A program made the position numbers and the translations under genes. This document shows positions 48,672 to 56,507 of a stretch of DNA of 64,000 nucleotides, piece by piece; positions within the stretch are counted from its first letter, which is position 1, and the number at the start of each line of letters is the position of its first letter. The stretch is taken from the NCBI GenBank assembly GCA_035689115.1, contig DASSMA010000016.1, positions 1-64,000 on the forward strand, read 5' to 3'. The notes below the pieces were generated by a model. The model saw nothing but the letters and a program-made list of their open reading frames with translations, was not told where the DNA came from and ran no database searches. The stretch comes from JAHFUS01 sp035689115. GTDB taxonomy: Bacteria; Actinomycetota; Acidimicrobiia; Acidimicrobiales; GCA-2861595.

Positions 48672-49856
48672 CTACGCGGCGTCTCTCGCCAGGCGGAGGC
48701 CGCCGAAGGCCCACCGGGCCGACGGGGGGAAGAAGTTCCGGTAGGTGCGGCGGGCGTGGCCCGGCGGGGTGGCCAGGCACGAGCCGCGCAGCACCTGCTG
48801 GTTCACCATGAACTTGCCGTTGTACTCGCCGACGGCGCCGGCAGCGGGGCGGAAGCCGGGGTAGGGGGTGTAGGGGCTGGCCGTCCACTGCCAGGCGGCG
48901 CCGTACCAGTCGCCGGCGCCGGTGTTGTCGGGCGACGGGGCCACCGCCTCCCACTCCGCTTCGAGCGGCAGCCGGGCGCCGGCCCAGCGGGCGAAGGCGT
49001 CGGCCTCGTACCAGCTCACGTGCACCACCGGCGAGCCCGGGTTGACCGGCGCCTCGCCGGCCAGCGAGTAGACGAGCCACTCGCCGTCGACGCACCGCCA
49101 GTAGAGCGGGGCGTCCCATTCCTGCGACTGCACGGTGGCCCACCCGTCGGACATCCACAGGTCGGGGCGGCGGTAGCCGCCGTCGGCGATGAACGCCAGC
49201 CAGTCGCCGCACGACACGAGCCGCTCGGCGATCTCGAAGGGGCGCAGCAGTTCCTCGTGCCGGGGACACTCGTTGTCGAACGAGAAGCCGTCGCCGTCGT
49301 GGCCGATCTGCACCACGCCGCCGGGATGGGCCGTCCATCCGGTGGACGAGGGCCCGGCAGCTGCATCCCACGGCAGGGAGCCGTAGGCGGGCAGCAGGGG
49401 GTTGCACGACAGGACGTGCTTGATGTCCATCACCACCAGCTCCTGGTGCTGCTGCTCGTGGTGGAGGCCGAGGACGAGGCGGGAGGCGATGCCGTCCGGC
49501 AGCCCCCGCCGCACCACGTCGGCCATGGCCTCGTCGACGTGGCCGCGGTAGTCGCCGACCTCGGCCACTCCCGGGCGGGTGATCAGGCCCCGGCGGGGGC
49601 GGGCGTGCCGGGGGCCCACCGCCTCGTAGTACGAGTTGAACAGGTAGCGGTAGGCCGGGTGGAACGGCTCGTAGCCCGTGGGGTCGAGCAGGAAGGTCTC
49701 GAAGAACCAGGTGGTGTGGGCCCGGTGCCACGTGGTGGGGCTGGTGTCGGGCATCGACTGGACCGTCTGGTCCTCGGGGCTCAGGGGGGCGGCGAGCCGC
49801 TCGGTGAGGGCCCGCACGCGCTCGTAGGTGGGGACCTCGAGCTCGGTGACGGTCAC
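48672..49856 (-). CDS. egtB: Ergothioneine biosynthesis sulfoxide synthase EgtB
   Basis: A 394-aa non-haem iron enzyme. Residues 1-150 are a DinB-like helical domain with iron ligands in TTWHRAHTTWFFETF and LGLHHEQQHQELVVMDIKH (HxxxHxE). Residues 170-394 are an FGE/sulfatase-modifying-factor domain (GGVVQIGHDGDGFSFDNECPRHEELL...WYEADAFARWAGARLPLEAEWE...GDWYGAAWQWTASPYTPYPGF...RTYRNFFPP). It joins a thiol to hercynine in ergothioneine synthesis. GTG 49856 follows AGGAGG at 7 nt and overlaps the antiporter stop by 4 bp. egtC and egtD are not in the window. Confidence 0.9.
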   Translation of the reverse strand: MTVTELEVPTYERVRALTERLAAPLSPEDQTVQSMPDTSPTTWHRAHTTWFFETFLLDPTGYEPFHPAYRYLFNSYYEAVGPRHARPRRGLITRPGVAEVGDYRGHVDEAMADVVRRGLPDGIASRLVLGLHHEQQHQELVVMDIKHVLSCNPLLPAYGSLPWDAAAGPSSTGWTAHPGGVVQIGHDGDGFSFDNECPRHEELLRPFEIAERLVSCGDWLAFIADGGYRRPDLWMSDGWATVQSQEWDAPLYWRCVDGEWLVYSLAGEAPVNPGSPVVHVSWYEADAFARWAGARLPLEAEWEAVAPSPDNTGAGDWYGAAWQWTASPYTPYPGFRPAAGAVGEYNGKFMVNQQVLRGSCLATPPGHARRTYRNFFPPSARWAFGGLRLARDAA

Positions 49857-51061
49857 GAAGGTCCTCCTGTGGTCGAGGCCGGCACGCGGCGGAGGCGGGC
49901 CAGCGCCAGCGGGGGGAACAGCACGACGGACAGCAGGCCGGCCGACACCAGGGCGGCGGCGGTGACCGGGCGGATGGCGCCGATGGACACGCCGATGGCC
50001 GAGGCGGTGACGAGGAACGGGAGCGACGTGGCCTGGAGGAGGGCGGCGGTCACCGCACCATCCTTGCCCAGGGCGCGACGGTACAAAAGCGCAGGGATGC
50101 CGCGCACCGCCAGGAGGGCGGCCAGGAACAGCGGCACGCGGGCGGCGGCCGCCGGGCTGGAGGTCAGGGCGTCGAGGTCGAAGCGCAGCCCGCTGGTGAC
50201 GAAGAACACCGGGATGACGAACCCGTACCCGACCGCCTCCAGCTTGGTGCGGAACTGCGGGTGGCTGGTGGTGTCCCGGTCGACCGTGCCGAGCACGGCC
50301 CCGGCCAGGAAGGCGCCGAGGATGGTCTCGAGGCCCACCCGCTCGGCCAGGGCCACGAACCCCACCAGGAGGGCCACGGCGATGCGCACCCGTATCTCGG
50401 CTGTGGTGTCCTGGAGGCGCACGAGGTAGGCGTCCACCCCCATGCTCCGCCCCGCCCTGGCCAGCCAGAAGCCGACGGCGGCGATGACGGCGGCGAACAG
50501 GCTGACGGTCACCAGCCGGCTGGCGGGGCCGCCCTTCGCCTCGGAGAACAGGAACGACAGCAGGAGCACCCCCCCGAAGTCGGCCACGGTGGCGCCAGCG
50601 ATGGTGAACTGCCCGAGGGGCTGGTCGGCGAAGCCGGCGTCCTTCAGCACCGGCACCACGAGCCCGAGCGACGTGGCCGACAGGGCGATGGCGAGGAACA
50701 GCGGGTTCTTCACCCACCCGGCGGCGGCGAAGCCCAGACCGACCACGAGCCCCACGCCCAGTGTGACGGCGAAGCCGAGCAGCGGAAGCTTCAGCAGGTC
50801 GCCGCGCAGGGCGCCGAGGTCGATCTCCAGGCCGGCGAGGAAAAGCAGGAAGGCCAGGCCGACGAGGGCCAGCACGGCGATGGCCTGGTCGACCTTCACC
50901 CAGCCGAGCACCGACGGCCCCACCACGATGCCGGCGACGATCTCCAGGACCACGGCGGGCACCTTCACCCGGGGGATGGCGGCCGCCAGGAGCGGCGCGC
51001 CGACCGCGATCAGGCTCACGACGAGCAGCCCGTCGAACGACAGTCCCTGGGTCATATGCAC
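49853..51061 (-). CDS. CPA2-family cation:proton antiporter
   Basis: A 402-aa membrane protein with about 12 hydrophobic helices. The N-terminal VVLEIVAGIVVGPSVLGWV and LFLAGLEIDLGALRGDLL patterns are those of Kef/NhaS3-type Na+ or K+/H+ exchangers (GPSxLG; FLxGLE). The mid-helix GATVADFGGVLLLSFLF holds an acidic residue at the ion site. There is no TrkA-N domain. ATG 51061 or 51055 may be used. It is in the same operon as egtB, which is an unexpected pairing. Confidence 0.88.
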   Translation of the reverse strand: MHMTQGLSFDGLLVVSLIAVGAPLLAAAIPRVKVPAVVLEIVAGIVVGPSVLGWVKVDQAIAVLALVGLAFLLFLAGLEIDLGALRGDLLKLPLLGFAVTLGVGLVVGLGFAAAGWVKNPLFLAIALSATSLGLVVPVLKDAGFADQPLGQFTIAGATVADFGGVLLLSFLFSEAKGGPASRLVTVSLFAAVIAAVGFWLARAGRSMGVDAYLVRLQDTTAEIRVRIAVALLVGFVALAERVGLETILGAFLAGAVLGTVDRDTTSHPQFRTKLEAVGYGFVIPVFFVTSGLRFDLDALTSSPAAAARVPLFLAALLAVRGIPALLYRRALGKDGAVTAALLQATSLPFLVTASAIGVSIGAIRPVTAAALVSAGLLSVVLFPPLALARLRRVPASTTGGPS

Positions 51062-51192
51062 CCTCCGTGGGTCTGGTCAACGGGGCCGGTCCGGCGTTAC
51101 ATTTGCTAGCCCGCGGCCGGCCCTAAGGGATGATGCCGCCGCTGCCGACACTCCTGGTGCGTCGTCGCAGCGCGCGCCGGCGCAGGAGCATC

Positions 51193-53712
51193 ATGGCCAC
51201 ACGCCCGAAGGCAGTCGAGGGCGCCGGCCCCACCGGCGGTGGCGACGGGGGCTGCCCCGCGCCCATCGGCCAGGTGGTGCCCCTGCGCCGCCCCGCACCC
51301 GCCTCCTTCGCCGACCTTCTCGCCGCCGAGCGGCGCCAGGCCGAGGAGCGCCTGCTCCAGCGCGAGGCGCAGCTGGCCGAGACCCAGCGCCTGGCCAGCG
51401 TGGGCAGCTGGGACCTCGACGTCCGCAGCGGCGTCCTCACCTGGACCGAGGAGCTGTATCGCATCTTCGGCGTCGACCCGAGCCGCTTCCAGCCATCGCT
51501 CGACGCCCTGCTGGCCGTCGTGCACCCCGAGGACCGGGAACGGGTGCGGGCCACCGTGGCCGCCGCCGTGCAGTCGGGCGTGGCGTTCGACGTCGAGCAC
51601 CGCGTCGTCCATGCCGGCGGGGACCTGCGGTGGGTGCACGGCCGTGGCCGGGTCGAGCTGGGGCCCGACGGCGCGCCGCTGCGTGTGTTCGGCACGGCCC
51701 AGGACGTCACCGAGCGGCGGGCCACCCAGGAGTCGCTCGTCCACCAGGCGCTGCACGACCCCCTGACCGGCCTGCCCAACCGGCTTCTGTTCGTCGACCG
51801 CGTCGAGCAGGCGCTGCGCCGCCGGCGGCGGCACGACTCCGGCCTGGCCCTGCTGTTCATCGACCTGGACCGGTTCAAGCTGGTGAACGACACCTGCGGG
51901 CACGCCGGCGGCGACGCCGTGCTGGTGGCCGCCACGGCCAGGCTCCAGTCCGTGCTCCGGGCCGAGGACACCGTCGCCCGGTTGGGCGGCGACGAGTTCA
52001 CCGTGCTGTGCGAGGACGTCGACGGCCCCGCCGTCCTGCGCATCGCCGAGCGGGCCCTCACCGCCCTGGCCGCGCCGGTGACGCTGGCCGACGGGCGCCA
52101 GGTGGTGGCCACCGCCAGCATCGGCGTGGCGGTCGTGGGCGCCGGCGACATCAGCGCCGAGGAGCTTCTCGCCGACGCCGACTCGGCCATGTACCAGGCC
52201 AAGGAGCGGGGCCGGAACCGCCTCGAGGTCTTCGACCAGTCGATGCGGGCCGACCTCGTCGCCCGGGTGGAGAAGACCACCGCCCTGCGCCGGGCCCTCG
52301 ACGTGGGCGAGCTGCGGGTCCACTACCAGCCGGAGGTGCGGCTCTCCGACGAGTCGATGAGCGGTGTCGAGGCGCTCGTGCGCTGGCAGCACCCCAAGCT
52401 CGGCCTGGTCGGGCCCGACCAGGTCATCGCCCTGGCCGAGGACACCGGGCTGGTGGTCGCCCTCGGTGCCCAGGTGCTGGGCATGGCGTGCCGCGAGGTG
52501 GCGTCCTGGCAGGCGGCGCCGGGCCGGGGGATCGTCAACCTGAGCGTCAACCTGTCGGCCCGCCAGCTCTCCGAGCCGCTGGTGATCGACACGGTGTGGC
52601 AGGCGCTCGACGAGACCGGCCTCGACCCGTCGCGGCTGTGTCTGGAGATCACCGAGAGCGTGCTCATGGACGACGTCGAGTCCTCCATCGAGGCGCTGCT
52701 CGGCCTGAAGTCGCTCGGCGTGCGGCTGGCGATCGACGACTTCGGGACGGGCTACTCATCGCTCAGCTACCTGCGCCGCTTCCCCGTCGACATCGTGAAG
52801 ATCGACCGGTCGTTCGTCTCCGGGCTCGGGACCGACCCGGCGGCCGAGGCCATCGTGGCCGCCGTGGTCAACCTGGCCCACGCCCTCGGGCTGGTCGTGG
52901 TGGCCGAGGGCGTCGAGGACGAGCAGCAGGTCGTGATGCTGCGGGCGCTCGGGTGCGACCGCGCCCAGGGGTACCTGTGGAGCAAGCCGCGTCCGGCCGC
53001 CGAGGTGCGCACGTGGCGGCCGCCGGACGCGACGATCGCCTCCACCGAGGTCGACGTGCGGGTCGTGCTGGAGGAGCGCGTCCATGCCGTTGAGGTCCAG
53101 ACCGGCCGGCCCTTCGTGGTCCAGGTGCCCGCCGCCCTGCCGGCCGCCCAGGCCGACTGGGGCGCGTTGCGGACCGTGGTGGACCACCTGCTGAGCAACG
53201 CCGTCACCTATTCGTCGCCCGACCGGCCGGTCGTCGTCAGCGCCGGGTCGGGGAGGCGCTGGGTGCGCATCAGCGTGGCCGACTACGGGATCGGCATGAC
53301 CAGCGCCGAGGTGGCCCGCTGCTTCGAGCAGTTCTGGCAGGCCCCGTCGTCCGCGTCGTGGCGCCGAGGCCGGGGCACCGGGATCGGGCTCTCCAACGTC
53401 CGGACACTCGTCGAGGCGATGGGCGGGCGGGTGAGCGTGCGGAGCGCCCCGGGCAAGGGGTCGACGTTCACGGTGTCGGTGCCGCGCGCCGGACGCGGGG
53501 CGGGCCGCCCCGCCGACCCCGTGCCGACGCCCGGCGTGGGCGAGCCCAACATGGTCCGCGAGTTCATGCGCCAGCTGGGCGTACCGGTTTCGCCTCGCAA
53601 CCGGAGGTTGCTCGGCGAGCCGACGGTGCCGCCCCCCGGACGGCCGGCCGGCGGAGCCGCCTCCGGCGGCCGGAGCGGCCGTCCTTCGAACACGAAGCGG
53701 AGGTCGCAGTGA
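51193..53712 (+). CDS. PAS-GGDEF-EAL protein fused to a histidine kinase-type ATPase domain
   Basis: An 839-aa soluble signalling protein. A PAS domain lies at about residues 60-175 (SVGSWDLDVRSGVLTWTEELYRIFGV). The diguanylate cyclase has FIDLDRFKLVND and an intact RLGGDEF (about 265-269) with an RxxD inhibitory site (RAED) five residues before it. The EAL domain has YQPEVRLSDESMSGVEALVRW (EAL about 393-395), NLSARQL, ITESVLMDD, IDDFGTGYSSLSYLRRFP and KIDRSFV. After about residue 640 there is a HATPase_c domain with VVDHLLSNAVTYSS, VADYGIGMTSAEV and GRGTGIGLSNVRTLVEAMGG but no HisKA phospho-acceptor. The last 40 residues are encoded by a REP-like element. ATG 51193 follows AGGAG; ATG 51130 is an alternative. 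Confidence 0.9.
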   Translation: MATRPKAVEGAGPTGGGDGGCPAPIGQVVPLRRPAPASFADLLAAERRQAEERLLQREAQLAETQRLASVGSWDLDVRSGVLTWTEELYRIFGVDPSRFQPSLDALLAVVHPEDRERVRATVAAAVQSGVAFDVEHRVVHAGGDLRWVHGRGRVELGPDGAPLRVFGTAQDVTERRATQESLVHQALHDPLTGLPNRLLFVDRVEQALRRRRRHDSGLALLFIDLDRFKLVNDTCGHAGGDAVLVAATARLQSVLRAEDTVARLGGDEFTVLCEDVDGPAVLRIAERALTALAAPVTLADGRQVVATASIGVAVVGAGDISAEELLADADSAMYQAKERGRNRLEVFDQSMRADLVARVEKTTALRRALDVGELRVHYQPEVRLSDESMSGVEALVRWQHPKLGLVGPDQVIALAEDTGLVVALGAQVLGMACREVASWQAAPGRGIVNLSVNLSARQLSEPLVIDTVWQALDETGLDPSRLCLEITESVLMDDVESSIEALLGLKSLGVRLAIDDFGTGYSSLSYLRRFPVDIVKIDRSFVSGLGTDPAAEAIVAAVVNLAHALGLVVVAEGVEDEQQVVMLRALGCDRAQGYLWSKPRPAAEVRTWRPPDATIASTEVDVRVVLEERVHAVEVQTGRPFVVQVPAALPAAQADWGALRTVVDHLLSNAVTYSSPDRPVVVSAGSGRRWVRISVADYGIGMTSAEVARCFEQFWQAPSSASWRRGRGTGIGLSNVRTLVEAMGGRVSVRSAPGKGSTFTVSVPRAGRGAGRPADPVPTPGVGEPNMVREFMRQLGVPVSPRNRRLLGEPTVPPPGRPAGGAASGGRSGRPSNTKRRSQ
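53588..53700 (+). repeat. REP-like element, copy inside the 3' end of a coding region
   Basis: GTTTCGCCTC then hairpin GCAACC-GGA-GGTTGC (53598-53612) and TCGGCGAG, followed by GACGGTGCCGCCCCCCGGACGG, GGCGGAGCCGCCTCCGGCGG and GGACGG complements. The module 1 stem differs from other copies at two base pairs, both compensated. It is read in frame as the last 40 residues of the GGDEF-EAL protein, giving an Arg/Gly/Pro-rich tail. Confidence 0.75.
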
Positions 53713-54461
53713 GCACGGCGGTCGCACTGGTGAACCTGGTGCTCGGTGTGGCGTACACCGGCTACGGGGTCATGACCCTCGTCGAGATGAAACGGGACTG
53801 GCGGGCCTTCGGGTTCACCCACTTCGGCGTGGCGTGGGTCTTCATGGCGTTCACCTGCGGCCCCCACCACCTGGCCCACGGCATCCACGTGGCCGCCGAG
53901 GGCCGGGTCGGCGGACCGCTGGACCTGCTGGCCGTGGTGGTCGGGCTCCCCGCCGGCGTGATATGGCTGCTGCTGCGCATCGAGGCCTTCGCCGGCGGCC
54001 GCGGCGACCGGTTCATCGCCGGCACCCCGGTGTGGGTCGGCGCCCTCCCGACGCTGGCCGGCGTGTACGTCACCGCCCTCGCCGCCCTCGTCCTCGCCGG
54101 GCCTTCCATCGGCCACCACCTGAGCGTGATGGCCGTCGCCAACCTGGTCCTGGTGGCGATCTACATGGCCATCGGGTGGTTCCTCCTCCAGACCCAGCTG
54201 CGCAACCGGGGGCCGATGCGGGGCTGGTCCCTGTCGGGCCTGTCGCTCACCGTGGTGTTCCCGACCTGCGCCCTCATGCACGCGGTGTGGGTGGTGTACG
54301 AGATGAGCGGCGCCTACCAGGCCGACGGGCACGGCGCCGTGATCGACGTGCTGTCGATCCCGGCCGGCCTCTACTTCCTGTGGGTGGTGCGGGGCCTGTA
54401 CCGGGACTCCCTCCGGGACTGGAACCGGGTCGACACCGGCCCCGAGCGCGCCGCCGCCTAG
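53709..54461 (+). CDS. Multi-pass membrane protein, unknown function
   Basis: A 250-aa integral membrane protein with about seven hydrophobic helices. Conserved-looking His residues lie in CGPHHLAHGIHV (about 56-67), IGHHLSVM (about 136) and ALMHAVWVVYEM. The His pairs within helices could bind a metal or haem. GTG 53709 overlaps the stop of the GGDEF-EAL gene by 4 bp, so translation is coupled and the protein may be the sensor or output partner of that cyclic-di-GMP protein. The stop overlaps that of the convergent gene by 4 bp. Confidence 0.75.
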   Translation: MSTAVALVNLVLGVAYTGYGVMTLVEMKRDWRAFGFTHFGVAWVFMAFTCGPHHLAHGIHVAAEGRVGGPLDLLAVVVGLPAGVIWLLLRIEAFAGGRGDRFIAGTPVWVGALPTLAGVYVTALAALVLAGPSIGHHLSVMAVANLVLVAIYMAIGWFLLQTQLRNRGPMRGWSLSGLSLTVVFPTCALMHAVWVVYEMSGAYQADGHGAVIDVLSIPAGLYFLWVVRGLYRDSLRDWNRVDTGPERAAA

Positions 54462-55018
54462 CCGGCCAGCCAGCGGGGCGCCGCCTCGAGCAGGTGCTGG
54501 CTCACCGCCAGGCACCGGTCGAGGGTGTCGCACAGCAGCTCCTCGCCGGCCAGGATGCGGGCCAGCGACACCCGCTGGCGGGCGATGATGGTGAGGCTGC
54601 GCTCCGGGGCGTCGGTGGCGGAGGGGAACGAGTCGATGGCCGACACCTCGAGCGGGAGGTCGACGCCCGCCACGCCGGCCAGGTCGAGGTGCAGCTGGAG
54701 CAGGTCGGGGCCGGAGGGCAGCGGCGGCAGGGCCCACGTGAAGGTGATGGGGAAGTGGTACTCGTCGGGGGGCTCGGCCTCCTCGGGCAGGTCGTTCACC
54801 ACGTCCTCGAACGAGAGCAGGACCCGGGGGTCGACCTCGAGGGCGAGGTGCAGGTCGACCGGGACGCCGCAGCCCTCCTCGGGGTGGAGGTCCACCTCCC
54901 ACGCCTGGCGCAGCGAGTAGGTCTCCACGAAATGGCGTTCGTCGTGCACGTGGAACCCGTGGTCCACCGCGTGCCCCTTGAGGTCGGCGACGAACCCGGC
55001 GACATCGATGACGGCCAC
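54458..55018 (-). CDS. Hypothetical protein
   Basis: A 186-aa cytoplasmic protein not recognised. It begins MAVIDVAGFVADLKGHAVDHGFHVHDERHFVETYSLRQAWEVDLHPEEGCG, with alternating beta strands (VDLHLALEVDPRVLLSFEDVVNDL, YHFPITFTWALPPLP) and a C-terminal helical region. It is rich in Asp, Glu and His at the start. GTG 55018 lies 28 bp from the divergent IMPase gene. No function is proposed. Confidence 0.65.
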   Translation of the reverse strand: MAVIDVAGFVADLKGHAVDHGFHVHDERHFVETYSLRQAWEVDLHPEEGCGVPVDLHLALEVDPRVLLSFEDVVNDLPEEAEPPDEYHFPITFTWALPPLPSGPDLLQLHLDLAGVAGVDLPLEVSAIDSFPSATDAPERSLTIIARQRVSLARILAGEELLCDTLDRCLAVSQHLLEAAPRWLAG

Positions 55019-55046
55019 AGGTGAAGCCTACGGGTAGCTTCCGCCG

Positions 55047-55796
55047 GTGGACGAGGCCGGGTTGCTCGAGGTGCTGCACGCCGCCGCCGGCGCGGTGGCG
55101 GGCGTGCTGGCCGCCCTCGAGGACTGGGGGCCGGCCGGCACCCGCGTCGGGCAGTACCGCTCCGACCTGGCGGCCGACGCGGCGGCCGTGGCCGTCCTCG
55201 AGGACGCCGGCCTCGGCGTGCTGAGCGAGGAGAGCGGCACCCACCACGGCGAGCGCCCCTTGCTGGCCGTGCTCGACCCCGTGGACGGCTCCACCAACGC
55301 CTCCCGCCGCATCCCGTGGTACGCCACCAGCATCTGCGTCCTCGACGGCGACGGGCCCCTGGCTGCCGTGGTGGTGAACCAGGCCACGGGCGTCCGCTAC
55401 GAGGCGGTACGGGGTGGCGGGGCCCGGCGTGACGGCATGCCGATCGGGGCGAGCGGGTGCTCTGCGCTCGGAACCGCCCTCGTGGCGCTGAACGGCCTGC
55501 CGCCCCGCCATCTGGGCTGGCGCCAGTTCCGGGCGCTGGGGGCGGCCGCTCTCGAGCTGTGCGCCGTCGCCGACGGCACGATCGACGCCTACGTCGACTG
55601 CGTGGCCGACAGCCACGGGCCGTGGGACTACCTGGGCGGGGCGCTGGTGTGCGCCGAGGCGGGGGCGGTGGTGGCCGACGCCGGCGGCCGCCCGCTGGCC
55701 GCCCGCGGGCACGCCGACCGGCGCACGCCGGTGGCCGCCGCAACCCCGGAGCTGCTGGCAGAAGTGCTGGCCACGGGGCCCGTCGCCGGAGTGTGA
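55047..55796 (+). CDS. Inositol monophosphatase-family protein
   Basis: A 249-aa Mg-dependent phosphatase. The metal motifs are LGVLSEESGTH (Glu-Glu, about 65), LAVLDPVDGSTNASRRIPW (DPxDGSTN, about 78-96) and HGPWDYLGGALVCAEAGAVV (WDxxG, about 193). Members dephosphorylate myo-inositol 1-phosphate, histidinol phosphate, PAP or fructose bisphosphate. Actinobacterial paralogues supply inositol for mycothiol and PI. It starts at GTG 55047 and precedes the whiB7 leader. Confidence 0.9.
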   Translation: MDEAGLLEVLHAAAGAVAGVLAALEDWGPAGTRVGQYRSDLAADAAAVAVLEDAGLGVLSEESGTHHGERPLLAVLDPVDGSTNASRRIPWYATSICVLDGDGPLAAVVVNQATGVRYEAVRGGGARRDGMPIGASGCSALGTALVALNGLPPRHLGWRQFRALGAAALELCAVADGTIDAYVDCVADSHGPWDYLGGALVCAEAGAVVADAGGRPLAARGHADRRTPVAAATPELLAEVLATGPVAGV

Positions 55797-55887
55797 CGGA
55801 AAACCGGTTGACGCCGGCTGGCCGGCATGATCCGATAGCCAGTGCCCAGGCCGATGTGGTCTGCGCACCTCGATCAGGAGTCGCACG

Positions 55888-56076
55888 GTGACGAGCACCT
55901 ACTGGCACAGCGAGAAGCAGGGAGTGGTGGCCGGCAGCGGCGCGCGCTCCTGCCTCCGCCACGTCCAGTCGCCCGCCATCGCCGCGGCGTACGACCCGGC
56001 TGTGGTTGGCGGTACGGCGTTCCGGATGGGCGCCAACGGGTGGCCGACGGGCCTTCTGGGAGATCCGGCTGGGTAG
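55888..56076 (+). CDS. Upstream ORF/leader peptide of whiB7
   Basis: A 62-codon ORF starting at GTG 55888 with AGGAG 7 nt upstream. The peptide begins TSTYWHSEKQGVVAGSG and ends in GWPTGLLGDPAG. It has no known domain. An in-frame ATG at 56026 would give a 16-residue version. Its last codons (56050-56060) form the left arm of an antiterminator and its stop codon lies in a hairpin loop (56067-56083). The position and structure correspond to the upstream ORF that controls whiB7 by translation-dependent attenuation in mycobacteria. A possible -35 TTGACG is at 55808-55813. Confidence 0.6.
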   Translation: MTSTYWHSEKQGVVAGSGARSCLRHVQSPAIAAAYDPAVVGGTAFRMGANGWPTGLLGDPAG

Positions 56077-56138
56077 ACCAGCCAACTTCCAGAGGAAGGC
56101 CCAGAGGCCGCCGGGATTCCCCGGCGGCCTTTGTGTTT
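56050..56138 (+). promoter_or_regulatory. whiB7 attenuator: antiterminator and intrinsic terminator
   Basis: Terminator: AGGCCGCCGGG (56105-56115) pairs perfectly over 11 bp with CCCGGCGGCCT (56120-56130), loop ATTC, then TTGTGTTT. Antiterminator: GGCCTTCTGGG (56050-56060) pairs with CCCAGAGGCC (56100-56109), ten pairs and one bulge, occupying part of the terminator's left arm, so the two are exclusive. Between them are hairpins GGCTGG/CCAGCC (56067-56083, loop holding the uORF stop) and CTTCC/GGAAG (56086-56098). A ribosome finishing the uORF would cover the left arm and favour termination. Confidence 0.75.
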
Positions 56139-56181
56139 CTCAGGGATCGGGTTGCAACGAACACAAGAGGGGAGTGGCGAG

Positions 56182-56496
56182 ATGCTCGCCGAGTGGATGA
56201 ACGAACTGAACGGGGCCATGGAGGAGCCCGAGGTCGACTGGTCGGCCGCCCGGTGCCGCGACGGCGCCGGGTCGATGACCACGCTGTTCTTCTCCGAGGA
56301 GCTGGGCGACATCGCCCGGGCCAAGGCGATCTGCGCCACCTGCCCGATCCAGGCCCCGTGCCTGGAGGGCGCCCTCGAGCGGCGCGAGCCGTGGGGCGTC
56401 TGGGGCGGCCAGCTGTTCCTGAACGGCAAGGTCCTGCCGTTCAAGCGCAAGCGGGGACGTCCGCCCAAGAACCCCGCCGCCCAGCTCACGGCCTGA
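56182..56496 (+). CDS. whiB7: WhiB7-type transcriptional regulator with AT-hook
   Basis: A 104-aa Wbl protein. Iron-sulfur Cys ligands lie in AARCRDG (about 25), ICATCPIQAPCLEGAL (about 51, 54, 60). WhiB7 features are EPWGVWGGQLF and the C-terminal AT-hook KRKRGRPPKNP. WhiB7 binds the primary sigma factor and activates intrinsic antibiotic resistance genes in response to ribosome inhibitors. ATG 56182 has GGGGAG about 9 nt upstream. It follows an attenuator leader, consistent with induction by translation stress. Two strong palindromes follow the stop. Confidence 0.9.
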   Translation: MLAEWMNELNGAMEEPEVDWSAARCRDGAGSMTTLFFSEELGDIARAKAICATCPIQAPCLEGALERREPWGVWGGQLFLNGKVLPFKRKRGRPPKNPAAQLTA

Positions 56497-56507
56497 TCGC
56501 CACGGGT

